14,445 nucleotides of DNA from Isotricha intestinalis (Eukaryota > Ciliophora > Litostomatea > Vestibuliferida > Isotrichidae), in the NCBI GenBank assembly GCA_023807065.1, contig JAJJLU010000906.1:1-14445 (forward strand), read 5' to 3'. A program made the translations under genes and the position numbers. This document shows positions 1 to 12,100 of this stretch, in pieces (the stretch's first letter is position 1; every line of letters begins with the position of its first letter). The notes under the pieces were generated by a model. That model worked only from the letters and a program-made list of their open reading frames with translations. It had not been told where the DNA came from and ran no database searches.

Positions 1-20
1 TCCCCAATCCCCAATCCCCA
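1..20. repeat. Telomere repeat tract, CCCCAAT unit (chromosome end)
   Basis: The first 20 bases are two full copies and a partial third copy of the seven-base unit CCCCAAT, lying exactly at the edge of the window. This is the C-rich strand running from a left chromosome end, so the G-rich strand would read ATTGGGG. Ciliate telomeres are G-rich simple repeats (TTGGGG in Tetrahymena, TTTTGGGG in Oxytricha/Euplotes); the extra T per unit here makes it a variant. C-runs of four are otherwise essentially absent from this AT-rich window, so chance is unlikely. The tract is short, probably because assembly clipped it. Identification as a telomere is strong by position and composition; the lineage is inferred. 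Confidence 0.85.
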
Positions 21-154
21 TTTTCATAATGTTAAGCTTTTTAATCCTTTTAACAAATTATTAATTATTTCTTTTGAATTTTACAATTTTTAATCAAATA
101 TAAGTAAATTTACATAATTAATTATTTTTATAAATATATAAAATCTTAATTTTA
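21..154 (+). promoter_or_regulatory. Subtelomeric 5' leader and presumed promoter
   Basis: This is the only sequence between the telomere repeats and the ATG of the giant gene, so promoter and 5' UTR must lie within about 134 bases unless transcription signals sit in the gene. It is almost entirely A+T. A TATA-like stretch (TATAAATATATAAA, 129-142) lies only 13 bases before the ATG, which is too close for a classical TATA box and is not distinctive in such AT-rich DNA. An in-frame TAA at 131-133 closes the reading frame upstream, supporting the ATG at 155 as the first usable start. No ORF or RNA gene is visible here. Confidence 0.4.
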
Positions 155-3100
155 ATGTCCATAATTGAGAATCCTTCAAATTTCATTTATTATGGAATTA
201 AATATAAAAAATTATTTAAAAAAGAAGAATTAAAATTTAAATGGGGAAATAACCAAATATCAGATTTAAAATATGAAATAATAGGAAAAGATAATTTAGA
301 CAAGGAAGATTCAACAATAGTTTTTTATTTTCAGAAAAATTCAGACACAAACATTTTAGAAATAATAAATAAAAATAAACAAATAAAAGAAACAATAATG
401 TCTAATTTTCTTTTTAATATTAAATTATTAAATTATTCAGAAATAGAATTATCAGATTATGAGCAATTTAAAATTTATAAACAATTCATTGATATTATTT
501 CACCTTCATCAATAGAATTAAAACAATTATTATATGATAATTGTAGAAACGGAATAAATTTAGAAACAACTGATTTTATTTTAATTTTAGAACTTATTGA
601 TTATTATAAAGGTGTAAATAATAAAATAGTTTCAACTCTTTTTTCTTCAATTCCTAAAAACAAAAATCAAATAATAAATAAAGTTGAATTATTTAATAAT
701 AAAGAAAGATATCTTAAATTAATTAAAGAATATCAATCTGAAAAATATAATATTTCTAAATTTAAATCTGATAATAATTTAAAGGAAAAAGGAATAGTAA
801 TTATGATGATTTATTTATATATTTGTTTAGATTTTAATAAATTCATGAATTATTATTCTTTAAAATTTGATAAAAAAAATAAAAAAGTGTTTACAAAGAA
901 TAAAACACTTGAAAATATATTTATAAAAGAAAAACTATTAAAGGAAAAAAACTTTGAAAAAATAAATCGTATGTTGAAAAATTGTAACTATTTTGAAAAT
1001 TATATATTTTTACTTAATGAATGTGTTAAATTGAGTAAAAAAAAAATTCAAATAGAAATGAAAGATGAATATAATATATCAAAAGAAGATAATATTGAAA
1101 AAATAATTAATGATTATAAAAATATAATTAAAAATTATCCAGAATTAGAGAATAATAAAAAATTAAATAAAATATGGAATCAATATAAATTTTTTTTTCA
1201 AAGTAAAAGATGTATATCAAAGTTAATTCAATTAAAAAATGTTTTTAAAAATCCAGATGATTTAATAAATTCAATTAATATTTGTATTAATCAAACTTTT
1301 ACAAATTTAAATATTTCAAATATGAGTTTATGTGATTATATCGAAAATAATTTATGTAAAAATATTGATTTTTTAAAAGGAAAAATAAATTATTTTAATT
1401 TATTTAAAAATATTGACCAAGAAGAAATCGATGATAACTTTATTAATCAATTTAAAAAATTAAATTTAAAAGATCTTTATGATTATATATCTTTTTCTCA
1501 ATTTCAATCTTTTTTTATTTTAAGTCCTTCAAGTTTTAAAAATATGGAAAAAATTTTAAAACTTCTTGATTTTAATTATAACAAAGAAAATAAAGAAGAA
1601 TTTAATTCTTTTAAAATTTTTATAGAATCAAATATTTCAAGTTTTATAACAATTATTAAACAATATAAAGAAGAAGATTTTGATTGTTTAATAAATATAA
1701 TTAAATTTTATAGTAATATTAATTCATTAGACATGAATCAAATTATAAAAGTTTTAGAAGAAAAATTATCTAATAATTATCTTATTGAAATTTATTTAAA
1801 ACTTTTAGAAGAAGATATTATTAAAGATAAAAAAGTGAATAATCTAATAATAAATTATTTAATAGAAAAATGTATGAAAATTAATAAAATGAATTTAATA
1901 ATGGAAAAAATATCAAATCCAAAATATCAAAAGTTAATCTTTCAAAGTAAAAAAATTGAAACTCCAAATGAAAATGATTTTTTTATAAGAGAAGAAAAAA
2001 TATCCTTAACAATTTTAAAAAAATTTTTTGAAATAGAAGACTTAGAAAATAATATTAATATTATTAAAGAAGGATATGGAAAAGAAATTATAAAAAAAAC
2101 AAAAGAAATAAAAGAAATAATAAATGAAAGAAAAATATCAAATCATTTAGCAGAAAATATAATCAAGTTAAAAGAAGAAAATGAAGAATTATTAAATTCA
2201 AGATTAAAACTAATTTATTATAAAAATGAAGAACAAATAAATTTAAATAACATAAAAAATGATTTAATAAAATATATAAAAGAAAAAAAGGAAATTAAAT
2301 CAAATATAAACAAAATATATAATTACTTAAAAGAGTTTTTTATAAATGATGAAAGAATAAAAATATATAAAACATTACAAGAAGAATTATCAAAAGTCAA
2401 ATTAAATGAATATCAAAAAATAATAAAAAAAGCAATAACTTATGAAACTTTAAAAGAAATAGGAAATATAATAAATTCTTATAAAAAATCAAAAATATTT
2501 ATGACAATCTTTAAAAACAAAAAAGAAAAATTAAGAAACGATGAAGCACTTTCAGAGACAATATTAATGTATAATCAATTTTTAGAAATTATATATAATA
2601 ATAACTTAATGACTTTAGAAAAGAATGAAGAATTATTAGAATTAATTTCTTCTTCTTTTAAAAATTACGATGAATTAAAAGAGTGTTTAAAAGTTATTAC
2701 CATTTTAGAAACTGAAGATAATGAAAAAAGTAGTGAAGAACTTTATAATAAAATTAATGAAGATACTATTGAAAAAATTTTTTTATTTCATCGAAAATAT
2801 GAGTTAAGAGATTTAATGAGAACTTTAGAAAAATTTTTTCGTGTTTTTGGAAATAATAAAATTTTTCTTGAAGAATGTGAACAATTAAACAAGTATTTAA
2901 TGGAGAAAAATATACAAAAAAATTTTTTAAAAATTAAAAATATAATTTTTAAATGGGATAAAAATTTATTTACTCAAAAACAAAATTATGAAATTTTATT
3001 AAATGAATTATTTAAAAATGAACAAGTAATAAATTTTATAAAAGAAAAAAGCGAAGATGATATAAGAAATTTAAAAGAATTAATTGATCCATCTTTAAGT

Positions 3101-6100
3101 CAAATAATAACTGATGAAGATATAAATCAATTAGCAGATTTAATTAAATTAAAAGATGAAATAAAAGAAAAAGCAAACTGTGAAAATTTTTTTAAAGATT
3201 TATCTTCTTTTATTACTAATAATTATAAAAATAAAAATGATATTTCTCAAGTAATTAACCAAATAAAAAATATCTCAAATAAAATTTTAGATTTAATTGA
3301 GATTTATAATAAAAAATTAGATAAAAATGTTTATGCAGAAAGCAAATTTGATTCAATTTCAAAAAGCGGAATTTTTGATATAATATTTAAACAAAAAAAA
3401 GGATATAAATGTTTTGTTATTTCTGATAAAATTATTGATAAAGAAAAACTAAATAATAAAACCTTAGATTATAATAAAAAAGAAAAAGAGGAATTATTTG
3501 AAAGAGAATATATTATTAATCCTAATTTACAAATTAAAGATTCTTTTTTTGAAATAAAACAATTGAAAGATATTCTTCTTTTAATTAAAAAAGAAGAATC
3601 AATTGAAAAAATAGAAATAAAAAAAAATGTTATAAGAATTATTGAAGATGTAGAAAAAATATTATTAAAATTAAGAAATATAATGAATAGGGGAATTGAT
3701 GAAGAAAGGTATTTTCATTTACAAATAAATTTATCAAGAGGAGAAAATGAAGAATTATCTAAAAAAGATGAAAAAAAAAATAAATTAAATTTATTAATTA
3801 ATGAAAGTTGGTTTATTAAATCTAAAAATAAAATATTAATTGCTAAAAGTAAAGAAAATAAACCAAAAAGTGTAAAAGAATTAATCAATTATTTAGAATA
3901 CATTGAAGAAGTACAAATTAAAAAAGAAAAAGAATGTTATGAAAATAACCCAATTATTAGATTAATATATGGAACTCAATTTAATACAATTTATAAATAT
4001 GTAAAAAATAACATTAATAAAGAAGATAAAAAAAGCAATTTAGAAGATAAAGACATTGAAGAAGAAATAACATTTTTAAATAAATACATAACAAATAACA
4101 AAATAGAAAGAATAAACATAAAATATAATCAATTAATAAAAGAAAAAAATATATCATTAGACATATATGAAACAGTAAAAGACTATATAAATTATATAAC
4201 AAAGAATATAGAAAATATAGATAAATTAACGGAATATTCAGAAATAAAATTAAAAGAAGAGGGAAAAAAAAAAAAAGGATTTTTTCCTTATCCTTTTCCT
4301 TCAAAAAATCCTGAAATTGAAGCTTTAAAATGTTTTAAAATGTTAACTAATAATTTACCAATAGCACAAAATATTTTAATATGTAATGAAAATATAAGTA
4401 ATGAAGAAATTTGTTCTTTTTTATATAGAGTTTTCTATGAGAAACATAATAGATTATATATTATTATTAATTCAGATAAATTAAACATTGAAAAAGCAAA
4501 ATATTTAATTTACTTAATTAAGGAGTTATACAATAAAATTGAAAAAAAAATGAATTCTTTATTATTATTTATAAATAACAAAGAATCAGATTTATTAGAA
4601 CAAATAAGAGAATTAAATGGAAGAGAAAAATTAGATATAACTGAATTAAAAAATACTTTAAACATTAATAAAGAAATAAAATCTAATTTAATTGAAGTTA
4701 TATATTCTTTTAAACCTGGAGTTGGAAAATCAAAATATATAAAAAATACTTTATGTAAAGAAAATAAAAATTATATTTATTTTCCAATTGGAGGTGATTT
4801 AAACTTAGAAGAACTTTTAAAAAGGTTAAAATTTGCTTTAAAAAAAAAGAATCTTGGTTTACATATTGATATATTAGAAAGTGGAAGTGAAGAAACCAAA
4901 GAATTAATAAATGATTTTTTATTTTCTTTTCTTATTATGAATTATTATTCTTTTAATGGAAGTTTATGCTTTTATAAAAATGAAGATATTAAAATTAAAA
5001 TTGAAATTCCAACAAGTTTAAATAGTAGTTTTATTAAATATCCTATTTTAAATTATTTTCATCAAAAAGGAATTTACAAAGTTTCCGTTGAAAAATTTAT
5101 TATTTATTCTAAAGAAGATATTAAATTGATAGAATTAAAAAATAAGGAAATTGAAAAGAGGAATATTGAAAAAAGTGAAAAAGAAAAAAAATATAAATCT
5201 TATGAATTAAGTAATAAAATAATAAAACTTAAAATTTTAAACAATAAAGAAAAATATGATAAATTTATGAACGAAAATTCATTATTTTTGATCGAAAATG
5301 AAATTTATGTTCCTAAAGAAGAAATGAAAAAAAAAATTGAATTTGATGATAATTTTATTATATTTAAAAAAAATATAACAAATAAAACTGATTTAATATG
5401 TAATTATACTGAAATTCCAAATAATTTAGATTCAAATATTCAAATTGCCTGTAATTATTTATTTTTACTTAAAAACAATAAATTAAATGATATTAATATT
5501 TTTGTTTTTGATCATTTAAAAGGAAAAGGAATTAATTTAGAAGTTTTAAAAAATACAAAAGTTACTCCTGAATATATAAATTATTTAAAAAAAGATTATT
5601 ATGATTATGGAAATAGTGAAATTTATAAAAAAATATTATTAGAAACAACACTTATTAAATCAATTCCTGAAAATGAATGTAGAAATTTACTTTTAGAATA
5701 TTTTATTCAAGAAAGTAACTTATTGGAAAATATTAATAAAGAAAACATAAATGAAAAAGAATATTTAAAATATCAAAATGAAGAATTAAGTTTAGATAGT
5801 TTTTACCAAATTAATTCATTTATAAATTTATTTTGTAGTCAATTAAAAATTTTTAGCAATCAAAAAACTTATTATACAAATAATATAAAGAATATGATAA
5901 AATTAAATGTATGTCCAAAAGAAATATTAATTCAATTTCGTCCTTTTATAATAGAATCCTTAAAAAATAATTCAAATATTTGTGGAAAAAGTGCTTTTCA
6001 TTCCATATTAAAAAAACAAAATGAAGCGATAGAATTATTAAATAAAGAAAAGAAAAAATTAAAAGAAGAAAAAAAAGATAATAAAGAAATAAAAGAAGAA

Positions 6101-9100
6101 AAAATATTTGAAAATAAAAAAGAAAATGATATTTTAGCTGAAGAAGTAATATCTTTTAATGAAATATTAAAAGATAATGATTTAATAATATTAAATGAAA
6201 ATGAAGATGGTTTAACAATAATATCTCGTTTAGCAAATCAAAAATATAAAAATGAATTAGAATTAAAAGAAAAAAAAATGGAAAAAAAAAGTGAAAAAAT
6301 GACAATATCAGAAAGATATAATTTATTAAATACATTAAACACAATAAATCCAAATACTTTAGAAGAAAGTAAAAATGAGAACAGAATAATTCCAATAAAA
6401 AATTATGAAGAATTAACTCAAGAAGAATATATAAGAGAAATAATAAAAATGGTATCAAATAATTTAGAAAATGAAGATGATGAACAACCAAGATATATTG
6501 ATGAATTAAATGAAGATTATGTTTTTACACATGATAATTTTATTAAAATGATTATGATAAATTTAAGGATGAATGCTAATATTCCTTTAGTTATTATGGG
6601 AGAAACTGGATGTGGAAAAACAAGTTTAATAAAGGCTTTAGCAAATTTAAAAAAAGCAGAAATGATTATTTTTAATATTCATGCTGGAATTGATAATAAT
6701 AAAATTATTAACTTTGTAAAAGAGAATAATTTATTAGAAGATGAGGAAAATATATTTAAAAAAAATTATAAAAAAATTAAAAATATTTGGGTTTTTTTAG
6801 ATGAAGTTAATACTAGTAATTCATTAGGTTTATTTTCAGAAATGATGATTAAAAAAACTATCTTAGGAAAATCAATAAAAAAAAATGTTTCTTTTATTGC
6901 AGCTTGTAATCCTTATAAAAAAACAGATGATAATAATAAATTTCATCCTGGTTTAAATCCTAATAAATATTTAGATTGTAATAATATTAAAAAATTAGCT
7001 TATAGTGTTAATCCACTTCCTTATTCTTTATTAAATTTTGTGTTTTATTTTGGACATTTAAAAGATGAAAATGAAAAAAAATATATTGAAAATATGCTTG
7101 AAAAATCTTTAAATAATTTAATTAATCATGATAAAAATATTAAAGTTTTAAATGTGGAACAATTAAAAATTAAGGTTAATAGATTAAAAGAAATAATTTC
7201 TAAACCAATAATTAATGCTCAAAATTTTGTCAGAGAAAAAAAAGGAGTTTCTTCTGTTAGTTTAAGAGATGTTAATCGATTTGTTCATTTTTTTGAATGG
7301 TTTTATAAAATGAAAATGGAGAATTTTTTAGAAATAAAAATAAACATTTTAATAGATGAATTCTTAATAAAAGAAAAAGAAAAGAACATAAATTATAATA
7401 ATGAAGAAAAAAAAATAGAATTAAAAAAAATAATAAATGAAATAGATGAATATATTTTTGCTTCAATTTTAGGGATTTACATATGTTATTTTTTAAGATT
7501 AGAAACCAATGAATTAAGAGAAAAATTGAATGAAAAAATGTCTGAAGATTTTAAAATAATAAATTTTGAAATTTTTTGTAGACATATAGTTAGAAATTTA
7601 ATAAATGAAATAAAAATAGAAAAAGGAATTGCAAAGAATAGAGCATTACTTGAAAATTTATTTGCTTTATTTATATGTATTAATAATAAAATTCCTTTAT
7701 TTTTATGTGGTAAACCAGGTTATTCTAAATCCTTAAGTTTATCAATAATAGAAAAAGCAATGAGAGGAAAAAAATCATTATCAGAAAAATTTAAAAAATT
7801 ACCTGAAATATCAAGATTAACATATCAAGGTTCTTTAACAAGTACTTCAGAAGGAGTTTTAAATGTTTTTAATAATGGAAGAACAAAGTTAAAAAATAAT
7901 AAAATTAGAATGGAAATTGATTATAATGAATTAAAGCAAAAAATAATAAAATTAAAGAAAGAATTTAAGAAACTTCCTTATGAAAAAAATAATAGAAATA
8001 TAGAAAAACAACAAGATATAAATTCAATAAAACAACAAATAGAAAATTTACCTAAAATAAAAGACTACATTTATATGATTTATTTTGATGAAATGGGTTT
8101 AGCAGAAATATCACCGAATAATCCTTTAAAAGTAATTCATTCTCAGTTAGAATATGAAAAAGAAGATGAAAAATTATCTTTTGTTGGAATTTCAAATTGG
8201 ACTTTGGATGCTTCTAAAATGAATAGAGGAATTTATTTATCTGTTTCTGAACCTGATGAAAAAGATTGGATTGAAACTGCTATTGAAATTGCTAATTCTT
8301 ATAATGAAAATTTAGGTTTTAAATATGAAGATATTTTTAAGTTATTAGCTTTATCTTATTATCAATTTATTCATTATAATCCTTTAAGTGATAATATAGA
8401 TTTTCATGGAGCAAGAGATTTTTATCATTTAATTAAGTTAACAGCTAGAAATTTTGTTATGAAAGATAATAATGAAATTGACTTAAATGATTATGATATT
8501 GTTAGAAATAGTGTTCAAAGGAATTTTGGTGGATATGAAGGTTCAATTGAAAATTTTGAAAAAATTATTCAAAATAAACAACCTTATTATAATATATCCA
8601 ATTATATAAATATTACTAAATGTATTAAAGATAATATAAATGATAAATATTCAAGATATTTAATGGTTATATCAGATACTTCTAAAAGTCAATTTTTAAT
8701 CAAATTTTTTTTAAATTCAATAAACAAAGAAAATACATTTTTACTTGGAAGTCAATTTGAAAAAGATTTAAAAAGTGAAGAATATACTGCTTCTCTTTTA
8801 CAAAAAATACAAGTTTCAATGAGAAATGGAAATATAATAGTTATGAATAATTTAGAACCAATTTATCCTTCTTTATATGATTTATTTAATCAAACATTTA
8901 TTAAAATTTGTGAAAGAAAATATGCAAGGATTACTATTGGTTCTTCTACTGATTCTTTATTTGAAGTTGATGATAATTTTAGATGTATTATTTTAGTTGA
9001 TAATAAAAAAATAATAAAACAAGATAAACCATTTTTAAATAGATTTGAAAAACAAATTTTTTCTTTCAAAGATTTATTAACTGAAGAAGAAAATAATTTT

Positions 9101-12100
9101 GCAGAAGAAATTTATGATATTTTAAAAACTGTTGTAGATCCTATTAATAGATTAAAAAATTATTCTATTGATCTTAATAATCATTTAATTAATTTTAATT
9201 TAGATGAAATAAGAGGAATTATTTATGATAATAAAGGAAAAAATAATGAAGAGATTAAAAAAATTATTTTTCAAAAAATTTCAAAGATTTTTTCACAAGA
9301 TATTATGATTAATATAAAATATTCTTCTTTCAATAAAAAATATAATAAAGAATTTAAACAAATTATTGAATATTATAATACTAAACCAAATAATTTTAAT
9401 GAATTTATTGAAAGTTTAAATATAAATAATAATAATAATGATGAAATTAAAAAACGTAGAAATATTATTTTTACATTTTCTAAAATTTTTGAAGGAATTG
9501 AACATGAAGAAATATCTTTAAGAATAATAGATAATTCTGATTATGAGAAATTAATTCTTGATTTTATTGAACAATTTTTCCGTTCAGAAAAAAAAAAAAT
9601 AATGGTAATTCAATTAAAACAAGATTATTATTATCATTTAAATCATATTCAAAACTTAATTGATAATTACATTAATGAAAATAATATTAATTTATTAGAT
9701 CGTATTAAACCAAAATTTATTACTTTTATTATTCATTTAAATAGGGAATTATCAAAAAATAAAAATAGAGAAATTGATAATATTATTATTTCACATTTAT
9801 CACCTTATAATCAAATATTTATTGATAATTTAAAAGGAGAAAATATTTCAATTACTCAATTTTATGATTTAGATAATAAAATATTATTTAATAATTTAGA
9901 AAAAAAAGGAGAATTACAATCAATTAAATTTTTCAATAAAAATTCAGAATTTAAAAGTATTATTTATCAAGGATTTATGAGATTTTCTTATAAATTTTTA
10001 AATGAGCCTCCAAATAATATAATAATAATAAATGAAAATAGAAAAGAAGAAATAATAAATAAATTAACAATTAAAAATTATCAAGAATTATCAACAAAAA
10101 TTTTAAAACTTAAAGAAATAGAATTTTGTGATTTAATTCAAGAAAAAATTATAGATGTAATTTGTACTAAAGAAATAAAAAACGTTGTTTTTGATATTAT
10201 TACAGAGATAAAATATAGAAAAAAAGGAATTGATTTTGTTTCTGATATAAAAGAATATATGAGAGATTTATTATTAAAATATTTAATTAAATTTATTTAT
10301 AAAAGTGAAAATGATGGAATGTTAACTTCGATTTTATTTAAAAAAAATAAATCTGAAAAAATCAAAGATTATTTGAAATATTATATTAAAAATTTAATTT
10401 TTGAAAAAGAGGATATTTCAATGGATATAAGAGGTAATACTGTAAATATTATTTTTGGTTTAGATATTCCTTTAATTTATCCTAATTTATTTAATATTAA
10501 AATTTTAGCTTTAACTTTTAGTAAAAAATTCAAAGCAATTGAAAATAAAATGAGAGTCAAAAGAATTTATGATGAATATGTTGAAGATATTATTTTTAAT
10601 TTTCAAAAATATTTTAATGAAAATAATATATTTAATAATGTTAAATCTTGTAATGAAATAGATAAAGAAGATATAGAAATATTTTATGATAATTATAGAA
10701 ATATATTTATTTTAGATAATATGAAAGAAACCAAAAATTATAATGAAATACTTAAATTTATTTTAGAAACTAAATTTAATGATGATAAAAAACTTGAAAA
10801 TTATGAAAATATAGGAGAAGTAATTTTATGGATTGAAACATATAAATATTTCATTATTGAGCTATTAAAAATTATTAATGAATTATTAGGAAATAATTTA
10901 GAAGAATTAAATAAAATTTCAGAAATAATAAATTTAAGAAAAAAAAACGAAGATAATGATTTAAATATTATTAATATTATTAAAATTGAAGAACCTTTTT
11001 ATTCTATTTTTGAATTTTTAACTTATTATATTATTGAAAAAAGAGAAGTGTTTGAAGAAAAAATTCAATTTATAGAATATTCTTGTGATTTATTTATTCA
11101 ATGTATTGAAGAACTTTATATTCCAAGTAGATCTGTTTTCTTATTAAAATCATTTATTGAAGTATATAAATTATTTATAAATAATAAACCTCAATTTGAA
11201 AAATATATAAATGAAGTAAATGAAGAAATTAAAAATATAAGAAATAATAATATTGAAAATATGAAAAATAATTGGAAAATAGAATTAGAGATTTTAAAAG
11301 AACATTATAATAAAATAGATTTTATAATTTCATTATTTATTTCTAAATACAGACAAACAGATAAAATAGAATATAGAATGTTTTTAATTCAAATGATAAT
11401 TGAAAATGATATTTTATTACCAAATTCTCAAAGATTTTTTTCAAGAGTATTTTACAATAGAACATCACAAATTAATTTGGATTTTATGAAAGAAGAAAGA
11501 GAAAAAGAATTTATTATATTTAATGAAAATCTTAATGATGAAGAAATTATGAATTTCTTAAATGATTGTGTTTTATATAAAAATGAAGAAAGCATAAAAT
11601 ATGAATTAGATAATAATAAATTTGTTATTACAAATGAAAAAAGAAAAGTTTTAATTCAAATACTTTTATATGTTTTCCAAACTAAAATAAATATTAATGA
11701 AAATGATTTAGATGAATATGTTCAAATAATGAAATATATTTCTGAAAGTATTTTTGATAATAATTCAGAAAAAAATAAAAAAGAAATAAATTATATAATT
11801 TATCCTAATTTAACTAGAATTTTTATGTGTTCATTTTTACAAATTTTCATTTATAAATTATTTAAGAAAATATCGGAAAATTCACAAAGTATAAAACCGA
11901 CAACTAAAAAATTTTTCCTTTCTTTAGAAGGATTTAAGAAAGTTTGGAAATATGTTCAAATATTAATGTTAAAGATATTATATTTTAATGTTTTAAATAA
12001 AGATATGAATAAACTAGAAAAAGAATTAGAAGAAGGTAATTTTAGTGAATTTTTTCCTAAAATTGAAGGTCAAAATATTGAAACAATTATAAATTCTTTT

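Noticed and set aside
129..142. TATA box TATAAATATATAAA
   Set aside because: It ends 13 bases before the ATG, leaving no room for a normal transcription start, and similar strings are abundant in this AT-rich DNA.
4014..4304. Minus-strand open frame of 96 codons rich in Leu/Phe/Ile
   Set aside because: It is the antisense shadow of Lys/Asn/Glu-rich coding sequence, which always reads as Leu/Phe/Ile on the other strand; it lacks any family signature and lies wholly inside the giant gene.
6156..6491. Minus-strand open frame of 111 codons that looks membrane-like
   Set aside because: Same antisense effect over the charged Lys/Glu linker of the giant protein; apparent hydrophobicity is a by-product of AT-rich codons.
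7272..7466. Minus-strand open frame of 64 codons
   Set aside because: Overlaps the conserved motor region on the opposite strand, with low-complexity Leu/Phe composition and no independent support.
9424..9443. AAT trinucleotide run as a microsatellite of interest
   Set aside because: It encodes a short Asn run in a loop-like stretch; such runs are common given the codon and base composition and show no sign of special function.
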